Shown piece after piece: positions 57,567 to 64,000 of a stretch of 64,000 nt of DNA. Location: NCBI RefSeq assembly GCF_030409685.1, contig NZ_JAUFQJ010000014.1, positions 1 through 64,000 on the forward strand, read 5' to 3'. The position numbers and the translations under genes were made by a program. Position 1 is the stretch's first letter, and every line of letters begins with the position of its first letter. The stretch comes from Ferruginibacter paludis. GTDB lineage: Bacteria > Bacteroidota > Bacteroidia > Chitinophagales > Chitinophagaceae. The notes beneath the pieces are model-generated. The model saw only the letters and a list, made by a program, of their open reading frames with translations. It did no database searches and was not told the origin of the DNA.

Positions 57567-59217
57567 AGAACTTGAAGAGGAACTAGCGAAAATTTCTTTA
57601 CAACTTGAGGAAGCTACGGACAGCATTGAAGCCATCCGCAGCGGGCAAATAGATGCGCTGATAGTGAAGGGAGAAAATGGGAGCCAGATTTACACCGTAA
57701 AAAGTGCAGATCAAACCTATCGCATGTTTATTGAAAAAATGAATGAAGGTGCGCTTACACTCAACATTGATGGTTTAATTTTATATGCCAACTCCCGCTT
57801 TGCTGAAATGGTGGCATTACCTTTATCTAAAGTAATCGGTCATCCCTTCCTACAATTTGTACCGCTGGAATATAAAAAGGTGTTCACCGAGTCAATACAC
57901 AACGGGTGGCAGGCGCATAATAAAGGTGAAATAATCATCACAAGAAGTGATGGTCATTGCATACCTCTTTTGTTTTCGCTCAGCACACTTGAACTGGATG
58001 AAGGCATGGCATTGAATATGATATTGACAGATCTTTCCCTGCAAAAAGAAGGCGAACAGCGGCTAAAAGAAACCAACGAGCAGCTTTTGAAGGCGAACAG
58101 TTATGTAGAAAGAATGAACGACGAACTGGAACTGAAGGTTAAGGAAAGAACAAAAGATTTACTCATCAGCAGGGAGAATTTTAAATTCTTAGCTGACAAT
58201 ATACCGGTGATTGCATGGACTGCTTTGCCGGACGGAACAATCAATTATTTTAACCAGCGGTTCTATGAATATGCCGGCGTAGATGCCAGCGAATTTTTTA
58301 TGAACGACTGGATGCAGGTAATCCATCCTGAAGATAGAGGAAAGACAATTGCGCAATGGCAACATGCCATCAAAACTGGCCAGCCACTGGATATTGAATA
58401 CCGCTTTAAATACGCTCCTGACGACAGTTATCATTGGCATTATGGAAAAGGCCTGCCTTACAAAAATGAAGAAGGACATATCATTGCATGGTTTGGCACT
58501 TCTACGGATATTGAATTGCAGAAAAAAGAGCTGGAACAAAAAGATGAATTTATCAGCATGGTAAGTCATGAATTAAAAACGCCCTTAACCAGCCTCAAAG
58601 GATTTACCCAGCTGTTGATGTTTACTACAAAACAGGATAATAATAACCAGGTAGATGGATACCTGGAAACGATGAATAACCAAATCAATAAACTTACCCG
58701 TTTGATTGCTGACCTGCTCGACATTACTAAGTCGAAGGCCGGAGAATTGCAGTTTGACAATGAACTGTTTGATTTTAATGAACTGGTAAAAGAGGTTGCG
58801 GGGGAAATGCAGTTGACAACCATCAAACATACTATTGCCATTAAGCTCACCACTACCGTTGAGATCAACGGCGACAGAGACCGCATAGGCCAGGTTATTA
58901 CCAACCTTATTTCCAACGCCATTAAATACTCACCGGCGGCGGATAAGATTATTATCAGCACCAGAATTGAAAACAATAAGATCATTTTGTGTGTCCAGGA
59001 TTTCGGGATTGGCATAAGCCGCTTGCAGCAACCCAACTTATACTCCCGTTTTTATCGGGTACTTGACACTTCCGAAGCGCATACCTTTCCAGGGATGGGA
59101 CTGGGATTATACATATCAAAAAATATAATTGAAAAACACATGGGTAAAATGTGGCTTGAAAGTGAACCAGGCAAAGGCGCTAAATTTTATTTTGCCCTGA
59201 TGATTGCCGATAACTAA
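57532..59217 (+). CDS. PAS-domain sensor histidine kinase of the Kai operon
   Basis: 561 aa, no membrane helix or signal, so cytosolic. An N-terminal coiled coil (5-40, with SIEAIRSGQIDALIV), PAS1 (about 60-170), coiled linker (175-213), PAS2 with PAC (about 215-330), HisKA with H346 (SMVSHELKTPL) and HATPase with N box NLISNAIKYS and G boxes DFGIGIS and GMGLGLYI. The start at 57532 is ATG; a TTG 12 bases earlier is in frame. It lacks the KaiB-like domain of cyanobacterial SasA, but is coupled to a separate KaiB. A response regulator is not encoded nearby. Confidence 0.93.
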   Translation: MKQQMELKKTYKELEEELAKISLQLEEATDSIEAIRSGQIDALIVKGENGSQIYTVKSADQTYRMFIEKMNEGALTLNIDGLILYANSRFAEMVALPLSKVIGHPFLQFVPLEYKKVFTESIHNGWQAHNKGEIIITRSDGHCIPLLFSLSTLELDEGMALNMILTDLSLQKEGEQRLKETNEQLLKANSYVERMNDELELKVKERTKDLLISRENFKFLADNIPVIAWTALPDGTINYFNQRFYEYAGVDASEFFMNDWMQVIHPEDRGKTIAQWQHAIKTGQPLDIEYRFKYAPDDSYHWHYGKGLPYKNEEGHIIAWFGTSTDIELQKKELEQKDEFISMVSHELKTPLTSLKGFTQLLMFTTKQDNNNQVDGYLETMNNQINKLTRLIADLLDITKSKAGELQFDNELFDFNELVKEVAGEMQLTTIKHTIAIKLTTTVEINGDRDRIGQVITNLISNAIKYSPAADKIIISTRIENNKIILCVQDFGIGISRLQQPNLYSRFYRVLDTSEAHTFPGMGLGLYISKNIIEKHMGKMWLESEPGKGAKFYFALMIADN

Positions 59218-59324
59218 CAAGCAATAGCGTGAGTTGTAATTACACCTTCAGGTTATATGCTTTGCACCGGTTGGTATTTAACAGCGGTGCTTATTTTCGC
59301 TAAGGCAACGTTTACAAGTTTCAA

Positions 59325-59582
59325 TTATTTACGAATGGCAAGTTTAACTCCCTCTATAAAACTTTCAGCTGTAATTGCAGGGATGCCATGCATTTTATAA
59401 AGCTGACGTAGGCAGCGTTGGCCGGCCACCTCATTATAATTTTTTTGGGCCGCACAGGCGCTTTTACGGATCAGTTTGGCAAACACTGGATAACAGGGTG
59501 CAAGAAGCGACAAGCCGCAATAGTTAATTGAACCAAATACCGCATTGTACAGCAGGGGCTTACTTTGCCTGATACAATTCAT
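59325..59582 (-). other. Open frame overlapping the LacI 3' end, possible gene fragment
   Basis: 85 codons overlapping the last 23 bases of the LacI gene. The composition (VFAKLIRKSACAAQKNYNEV, then GIPAITAESFIEGVKL) looks protein-like and faintly resembles the C-terminus of DHDPS/NanA-type aldolases. I cannot confirm a family. It could be the trimmed remains of a gene once downstream of LacI, or chance. Confidence 0.25.
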
Positions 59583-60597
59583 CAGGCCGCGAGGTAGATT
59601 GCTGTATAACCAGTGAAGCTTTCAGCTGACTGGTACTGATTGTCCCATTATACAGCAAATTACTGAGCAGGTAGCTAACCGCCAATTCTCCAATTTCTTC
59701 AAGGGGTTGCTTAATATAGGTAACAGGTGAATAGAAAAGGTCAAGCATTTCGGTATGGTCAAAACAAATTACTGCCAGGTCGCACGGTACCCGCAACGAA
59801 AGCGAATTAATCAATTTTAAACTACTTGTTGCGATTTTATTTGATCCGAACAAAACGGCATCAACCGCCGGGGTAGCTGAAAGCAGGGCGCGGACAGCAT
59901 CTTCAATTTGCTGTTGGTTATTTTCAATACCAACCAGCTGCAGCCATTCTTTTTCCACCCGCACACCATTGTTTTCTAATGCCCTGATATAACCGTTTTT
60001 TCTTTCCAGTAAATGTTGTAACTCGCTGTCGTAGGTAATCATGCCAATTCTTGTTCGTCCCGTAGATAGTAAATGATGAACAGCTTCCATTGATGCAGCA
60101 AAATTATCAATGATTACATAGCTGGTTTTGATGCCGGGAAAATACCGGTCCAGCAAAACAATCGGAATATCCTTTTGCTGCAGGCTTTCAATCACAGCTT
60201 CTGATTTTGCTGGCGGAGAAAGGATGAGGCCATCTACTTTCCTGTTCAGCATGGTGTGTACCAATTTGTCAAATTTGCCGGGATCTTCATCGGAGCTACC
60301 GAAGATGGTTGTGTACTGGCATTTTTCCGCTTCATCCTCAATAATGCGGGCAAGGTTGGCAGAAAACGGGTTAGAAATATCTGCCACTATAAGCCCAATG
60401 GTATTGGTTTTATTTGTTTTAAGGCTTTTCGCCAGCTGGTTGGTACTGTAATTTAACTGTCCTGCAATATCCCTTATTTTTTGGGCTGTAGCTACGCTAA
60501 TCCTGCCCGAAAGGCGGTTATTTAGCACATATGAAACGAGTGCAGCAGACACACCTGCTTTTGCCGCAATATCCTTTAATGAAACCCTCTTTTGCAT
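59560..60597 (-). CDS. LacI family transcriptional regulator
   Basis: 345 aa. N-terminal LacI HTH (1-50: VSLKDIAAKAGVSAALVSYVLNN, with the hinge KIRDIAGQLNY), then a periplasmic-binding-type effector domain (60-330; GLIVADISNPFSANLAR). Typically controls sugar-use genes and responds to a sugar or its phosphate. It faces the short Gfo/Idh protein across 198 bases that contain two palindromes. No sugar enzymes lie next to it, so its target may be elsewhere. Confidence 0.93.
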   Translation of the reverse strand: MQKRVSLKDIAAKAGVSAALVSYVLNNRLSGRISVATAQKIRDIAGQLNYSTNQLAKSLKTNKTNTIGLIVADISNPFSANLARIIEDEAEKCQYTTIFGSSDEDPGKFDKLVHTMLNRKVDGLILSPPAKSEAVIESLQQKDIPIVLLDRYFPGIKTSYVIIDNFAASMEAVHHLLSTGRTRIGMITYDSELQHLLERKNGYIRALENNGVRVEKEWLQLVGIENNQQQIEDAVRALLSATPAVDAVLFGSNKIATSSLKLINSLSLRVPCDLAVICFDHTEMLDLFYSPVTYIKQPLEEIGELAVSYLLSNLLYNGTISTSQLKASLVIQQSTSRPDELYQAK

Positions 60598-60740
60598 GGT
60601 AATTTGTAAAAGTTATGCAAAGTCAACAACCAGCCGGCTGTTAATTCTACGTTAACCAATGGGCTTTTTTTGAATAAATTAAACTGATAACGAATGGATT
60701 ATGCAAGCAGATGGCAACGGAGCAAGCTGCGTGTTTAATC

Positions 60741-60779
60741 GTTTAAACAAAAGTACGTATCTTTGTGTAATTATTACAC
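60741..60779 (+). promoter_or_regulatory. Promoter with two palindromes, LacI-type operator candidates
   Basis: GTTTAAAC (60741-60748) is followed by the -7 box TATCTTTG (60758-60765). Directly after it lies a perfect 15-base palindrome, GTGTAATTATTACAC (60765-60779), at the likely start of transcription. Both sit where a repressor would block the gene at 60796. Confidence 0.5.
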
Positions 60780-60795
60780 GTTAAACAAATAAATT

Positions 60796-61080
60796 ATGGC
60801 AAACGTAATGAATGTGGGATTGATAGAATGCAGGGATGCAGCCAGGCCTTTTCAATTGGACAGTAAAAACGAATCGAACAATTTCCACATAAAAAAAGTA
60901 TTGGCAAATACCAGCCATTCATTCGCCGCATATTACCCTGATGCAGAATTTGTACAGGACAAAAACGCGATTCTGCAGGATGGGTCAATTGACCTTGTAA
61001 TTATTTCTTCACCTGGTCAGGAAGGAATGCACCTTGTTACTGAAGCCCTTGAAGCCGGTAAAAGTGTAAGGATACTGTAA
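60796..61080 (+). CDS. Half-length Gfo/Idh/MocA-like protein
   Basis: 94 aa. NYH-type start MANVMNVGLIECR, then YPDAEFVQDKNAILQDGSID and LVIISSPGQEGMHLVTEAL, the second half of the Rossmann domain of Gfo/Idh/MocA oxidoreductases; it ends cleanly at GKSVRIL with no catalytic Lys or C-terminal domain. The GxGxxG motif is also absent, so it is unlikely to bind NAD in the usual way. Either a small adaptor-like protein or a truncated gene. It is transcribed away from LacI. Confidence 0.65.
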   Translation: MANVMNVGLIECRDAARPFQLDSKNESNNFHIKKVLANTSHSFAAYYPDAEFVQDKNAILQDGSIDLVIISSPGQEGMHLVTEALEAGKSVRIL

Positions 61081-61295
61081 CACAGTTACACCTTTCCATA
61101 CGATTATTGCTACCAGGTACACTGCTTAGCCGAACGGCCAGGCAGTGTACCCCGATTGTACGCTTGTACACCCTGCATGTGCAGCAGGCTATGTATTGCG
61201 TGTTAAACAATTGAACGATTGTCTGCCTGCAGGCAGTTGCTTAAAGCAGCAGCCGTAAAACAGGGCATTAACATTCATCTTTAAAAACTAAACAA

Positions 61296-61487
61296 ATGAA
61301 AACATTCACCTTAAAACAATTCGTAAGAATAAAAGCAGTATTTACTACCCCGGCTGAACCGGCAGAAAGTAACCCTGCAACCTCCAAAACAGTAAACAAT
61401 CGCAAAACCGCTGCGTTGCATCGAAAAGCCCATATGGGTAACTTCTTTGCAGGTCCGCACTGTGTATTTGACCCAAGGTTGTTTTAA
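61296..61487 (+). CDS. Small basic hypothetical protein
   Basis: 63 aa with no signal or domain, rich in Lys, Thr and Ala (MKTFTLKQFVRIKAVF, ending AGPHCVFDPRLF). A hairpin terminator follows at 61531-61564, and the start is in a purine-rich context, so the ORF may be a real small gene. Confidence 0.4.
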   Translation: MKTFTLKQFVRIKAVFTTPAEPAESNPATSKTVNNRKTAALHRKAHMGNFFAGPHCVFDPRLF

Positions 61488-61530
61488 TACTATCAGAAAG
61501 GAACTTTGTTGAATGATAGCCTATAGACAA

Positions 61531-61564
61531 GCAGGTGCCCCGCCAGTGCAGGGGCCTGTTTGTT
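61531..61564 (+). terminator. Probable terminator
   Basis: Imperfect stem CAGGTGCCCC with GGGGCCTG and a short T-rich tail (GTTTGTTT), 44 bases after the small ORF at 61296. Confidence 0.45.
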
Positions 61565-61945
61565 TACATCTCTGTTTTCTTTGCAGGAAATCCATAACAC
61601 TTATATTCGTCATTAAAACCGCGTCCGTCCTGATGGACAGAAGATGCAGGAATAATAACAAGAGGTTTATCCTGAAGCAAAATCATTTAATCAAATAGCC
61701 GAAGCTGTTTTAAAAAAGAGCTGTGGCGGTTTCGAAATTTCATCGTTGCAGGCGTACAGGTTAAATCCTGCAAACGCACTACAACCTGTAAATATCAGGG
61801 CACTGCGACAAAAATTCTTTTCAAACCTTTCCTGATTTATGCATACGTATACAAACAAGGTGAAGGGTTAATGAAGTAAACATATAGTTATTGTAAAAAA
61901 GAGACACGGAAAATCCTGTATATTATTTAGTAAAACTAAACAGCC
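61565..61945. other. Intergenic region, no gene seen
   Basis: 381 bases between convergent genes; ORFs here have no start, signal or likely composition. Confidence 0.5.
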
Positions 61946-62938
61946 TTATTTATTATTTTTAGCCTTTAGTTTTTTTTCAACCACATCCGCCGGGTACTTC
62001 AACGCCAGCTGTCGTATCTCATAGCTGAATTCTGTGAATGTTTCCTCCCATAATTTCGCTTCTTCCGGCGTATAGTTATAAAAGCCGTGCGCATTGGCAA
62101 CTCCTTTGCCGCCTTCCCGTACAATTTTATCAATGAGTTCCGGCACTTCGGTACCGTTGTGTAAGGTTGGAAAAAGATCTTTCATTACGGTATGATATGC
62201 CGGCACGCCTGTGAGGTCCATCCAGCGAAACACGCCTACCAGCGTCATCCAGTAACCGGTATTATTGCGGCAGGCCCGGTCCACATCTTCCACTGTAGCA
62301 TAGCCATTTTCCACCAGGTTCATAGCTTCCCGGTACATGGCATACATCAGGCGGTTGGTAATAAAACCCCTGATATCTTTTCTTACCAGGGTAGGCTCCT
62401 TACCCCATTGATGCGACAGGTTGTATAAAAATTCAGCCTTTACCGGATCACTTAATTCACCGCAAATAATTTCAAGAAAACGGGTTGTATGAGATGGTTC
62501 TGCCCAATGCAATCCAAAAAAACGCTCCGGATGCAGGGTCAGCTTTTGCAAAATACTGATAGGTATTGCGGATGTATTGCTCGTTAAAATGGCATCGCTG
62601 CCAATAACTGCCTCAATCTTATTGTACACTGATTGTTTGATGATTTCGCTTTCCAGCGTGCATTCAATTACTACCCCGCAATCCTTCAGCAAGCTGTAGT
62701 CTTCCGTGATAATTAATTGCTGCAGGTAATACCCGGGCTGCTGTTTAACTAAGCCATGTTCTACCGAGCGAGTCAAGTGATCCTGAATTCTTTTAGCCGC
62801 ATGTTCAAGATCAGCCGGCAACGGCGCCACCGCAACTACGGGATGCCCGGCCATCAGCAGGCAGGTGGTAATGCTGCAACCCATCAAACCAAGTCCGACT
62901 ACGCCAACGGGAATTTTGGTTGTATCAATTGTTTCCAT
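61946..62938 (-). CDS. 3-hydroxyacyl-CoA dehydrogenase family protein
   Basis: 330 aa. N-terminal Rossmann (VGVVGLGLMGCSITTCLLMAG), then catalytic His in LHWAEPSH with the usual NTSA and ERFFG patterns, and the C-terminal domain with KDIRGFITNRLMYAMYREA. It resembles 3-hydroxybutyryl-CoA dehydrogenase and lambda-crystallin-type members, but the H-W-A-E active site and WMTLVGVFRWMDLTGVPAYH end differ from the classic HFFNP. Substrate is probably a short hydroxyacid or its CoA ester. Single gene. Confidence 0.88.
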   Translation of the reverse strand: METIDTTKIPVGVVGLGLMGCSITTCLLMAGHPVVAVAPLPADLEHAAKRIQDHLTRSVEHGLVKQQPGYYLQQLIITEDYSLLKDCGVVIECTLESEIIKQSVYNKIEAVIGSDAILTSNTSAIPISILQKLTLHPERFFGLHWAEPSHTTRFLEIICGELSDPVKAEFLYNLSHQWGKEPTLVRKDIRGFITNRLMYAMYREAMNLVENGYATVEDVDRACRNNTGYWMTLVGVFRWMDLTGVPAYHTVMKDLFPTLHNGTEVPELIDKIVREGGKGVANAHGFYNYTPEEAKLWEETFTEFSYEIRQLALKYPADVVEKKLKAKNNK

Positions 62939-63005
62939 TTTATTAATTTATCAATGTAAGATGAAAATATTTTGAATTGAATTTTAGCTGGCGTCGCTTC
63001 ATCAC

Positions 63006-63755
63006 TTATCTTCCAAACTCATCGCTATATTCTGCTGCGTACTTTTCGAATCTTTTTATCAGCGTGATGTTTTTTCTTTCTACATCCGTAAGCATGTTTT
63101 TTACCTCAGTTGTAATGGGGATGTACCACTCTTTATTTTCAAATAACTGGCGCAGGTATTTCTTTTTAAAACAATATCCATGTCTTGCAAAAATTTCGTT
63201 GCGCATCTGCTCCAGTTCTTCCGTATTGAAATTGTTTACATCCTCCTCTTTCAGCAGCCGTTGGGAGCCCTGCGGATAGCTACCAACTTCAGTCCTGTAG
63301 ACAAAAGTCCGGCGTTGCAGTGTATATTCTTTCGATCCTGATTCATTTGTCGGCTGGTATGGATCCCAGGTTCCCTTTAACACGCCGGGTGCTTTGTTAT
63401 CGAACGAAAATTTAAATATTCCATCATGCACTTCTTCGCCGGGTTCTTTGGCAATAACAGTAATAACACCATCCTCAGCTGCCATCACGCCTTTAAAAGG
63501 CCGGTCATTACCACCCACAACCGACCTGCCTTCCAGGCTATCGCCGGTAACTTTTGTAATAAGCAATGTAATCATGTTGTCGCCAAAATTTCCGGCATAA
63601 GAACCTATAACGTTTGTGCTTGCCGCAAGCATGGAAGCTTCTGCGCCATCCGGTTCTGCAGCTGATTTCGCATTGATGTTTTTGGACTTACAGGCAAACA
63701 GTAATGCTGCTGTGATAAATAAAAAAATGCTGCAGATTCTTTTCAATCGTATCAT
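63006..63755 (-). CDS. YARHG domain lipoprotein
   Basis: 249 aa from the ATG at 63755 (MIRLKRICSIFLFITAALL), giving a lipoprotein signal with lipobox LLFAC. The YARHG domain fills about 165-240 (EQMRNEIFARHGYCFKKKY, then LRQLFENKEWY). The middle is beta-rich. The domain occurs in extracellular and peptidoglycan-associated proteins of unknown role. Cell-surface or periplasmic anchoring is likely. Confidence 0.88.
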   Translation of the reverse strand: MIRLKRICSIFLFITAALLFACKSKNINAKSAAEPDGAEASMLAASTNVIGSYAGNFGDNMITLLITKVTGDSLEGRSVVGGNDRPFKGVMAAEDGVITVIAKEPGEEVHDGIFKFSFDNKAPGVLKGTWDPYQPTNESGSKEYTLQRRTFVYRTEVGSYPQGSQRLLKEEDVNNFNTEELEQMRNEIFARHGYCFKKKYLRQLFENKEWYIPITTEVKNMLTDVERKNITLIKRFEKYAAEYSDEFGR

Positions 63756-63810
63756 GGCTTTATAGATTTGGGAGCGAATACAAGTGACAGGTATATCCAT
63801 TCCTTACATC

Positions 63811-63845
63811 AATATCCTATTTTTGCGTGTACAAAATAGGATATT
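63811..63845 (+). promoter_or_regulatory. Promoter inside a 13-base inverted repeat
   Basis: AATATCCTATTTT (63811-63823) and AAAATAGGATATT (63833-63845) are perfect inverted arms with a nine-base loop. TATTTTTG (63818-63825) fits the -7 box, so a regulator bound here would block the following gene. Confidence 0.5.
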
Positions 63846-64000
63846 GAAACCAACCTGCAAAAACATACCCGCAAAAATAGCCTTGTTCATGCTGGCGATA
63901 TTTAGCTGGCTGATGCTGAAAATTGTTTTACAATATACATCGCTGGATATAAATGCCGCTTTCTTACAATTGAAACAGGCGTATATTTTAATTGATGTGT
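63844..64000 (+). CDS. N-terminal part of a membrane protein, cut by window end
   Basis: Frame open from a TTG at 63844 (first in-frame ATG at 63889) to the window end: KPTCKNIPAKIALFMLAIFS, then WLMLKIVLQYTSLDINAAFL. A basic start followed by a membrane helix and the -LQYTSLDINAAFLQLKQAY pattern resembles DUF2306-type membrane proteins, but too little is present for certainty. The TTG start is a guess that gives the longer basic N-terminus. Confidence 0.4.
   Translation, partial: MKPTCKNIPAKIALFMLAIFSWLMLKIVLQYTSLDINAAFLQLKQAYILIDV

Overview
The window reads as chromosomal DNA of a Bacteroidota, most likely Chitinophagaceae-like. The evidence is a SusC/SusD pair, two secreted proteins with type IX secretion (T9SS) C-terminal sorting domains, SRPBCC, YceI, YARHG and DUF885 proteins of the type common in that group, promoter cores of the TAnnTTTG kind, few recognisable Shine-Dalgarno sites, and many short operons on alternating strands. 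No rRNA, tRNA, CRISPR array, insertion sequence or prophage was seen. The genus cannot be fixed from the sequence alone.

Layout. 0-10 kb is mainly housekeeping: ssb, an S24-type autocleaving XRE repressor with a likely own operator, YceI, a Nudix hydrolase, a DinB-like/FKBP pair, an ABC ATPase without a permease, aspartate kinase, an L,D-transpeptidase, and rpiA with an alcohol dehydrogenase. 10-20 kb holds a large GH63-type glucosidase, an EEP phosphodiesterase, a Tat-exported Gfo/Idh/MocA oxidoreductase, and an anion-transport group (HPP protein, ClC channel with CBS domains, Crp-family regulator). 20-32 kb has katG behind an OxyR-like site, a DUF885 lipoprotein peptidase, two small secreted proteins, a T9SS cargo and a SusC/SusD pair. 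32-40 kb has a methyltransferase, an epimerase with a frameshifted C-terminus, a three-gene heavy-metal cassette, and several small cytosolic enzymes. 40-48 kb has a cytochrome c / outer-membrane barrel / cytochrome c operon, a second T9SS cargo, an aldo/keto reductase with an AraC regulator, and an exported Nif3-like protein. 48-55 kb has DUF72, a cytoplasmic alpha-amylase, a TPP-riboswitch operon (PnuT-like transporter plus an acyl-CoA-dehydrogenase-like flavoprotein), exonuclease III and a DinB protein. 55-59.2 kb is a KaiC-KaiB-KaiB-histidine kinase operon. The last part holds a LacI regulator facing a half-length Gfo/Idh protein, a 3-hydroxyacyl-CoA dehydrogenase, a YARHG lipoprotein and the start of a membrane protein cut by the window end.

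The most interesting unit is the Kai-like operon. KaiC keeps both Walker A motifs, both catalytic Glu pairs and the three phospho-acceptor positions (T421, S426, S427), but its KaiA-binding tail is replaced by a coiled coil. Two KaiB genes follow, the second overlapping a soluble PAS histidine kinase. No kaiA is present in the window. Next in interest are the thiamine-riboswitch operon with an unexplained flavoprotein, the metal cassette whose AraC regulator carries its own CxxC metal-binding domain, and the cytochrome/barrel/cytochrome operon.
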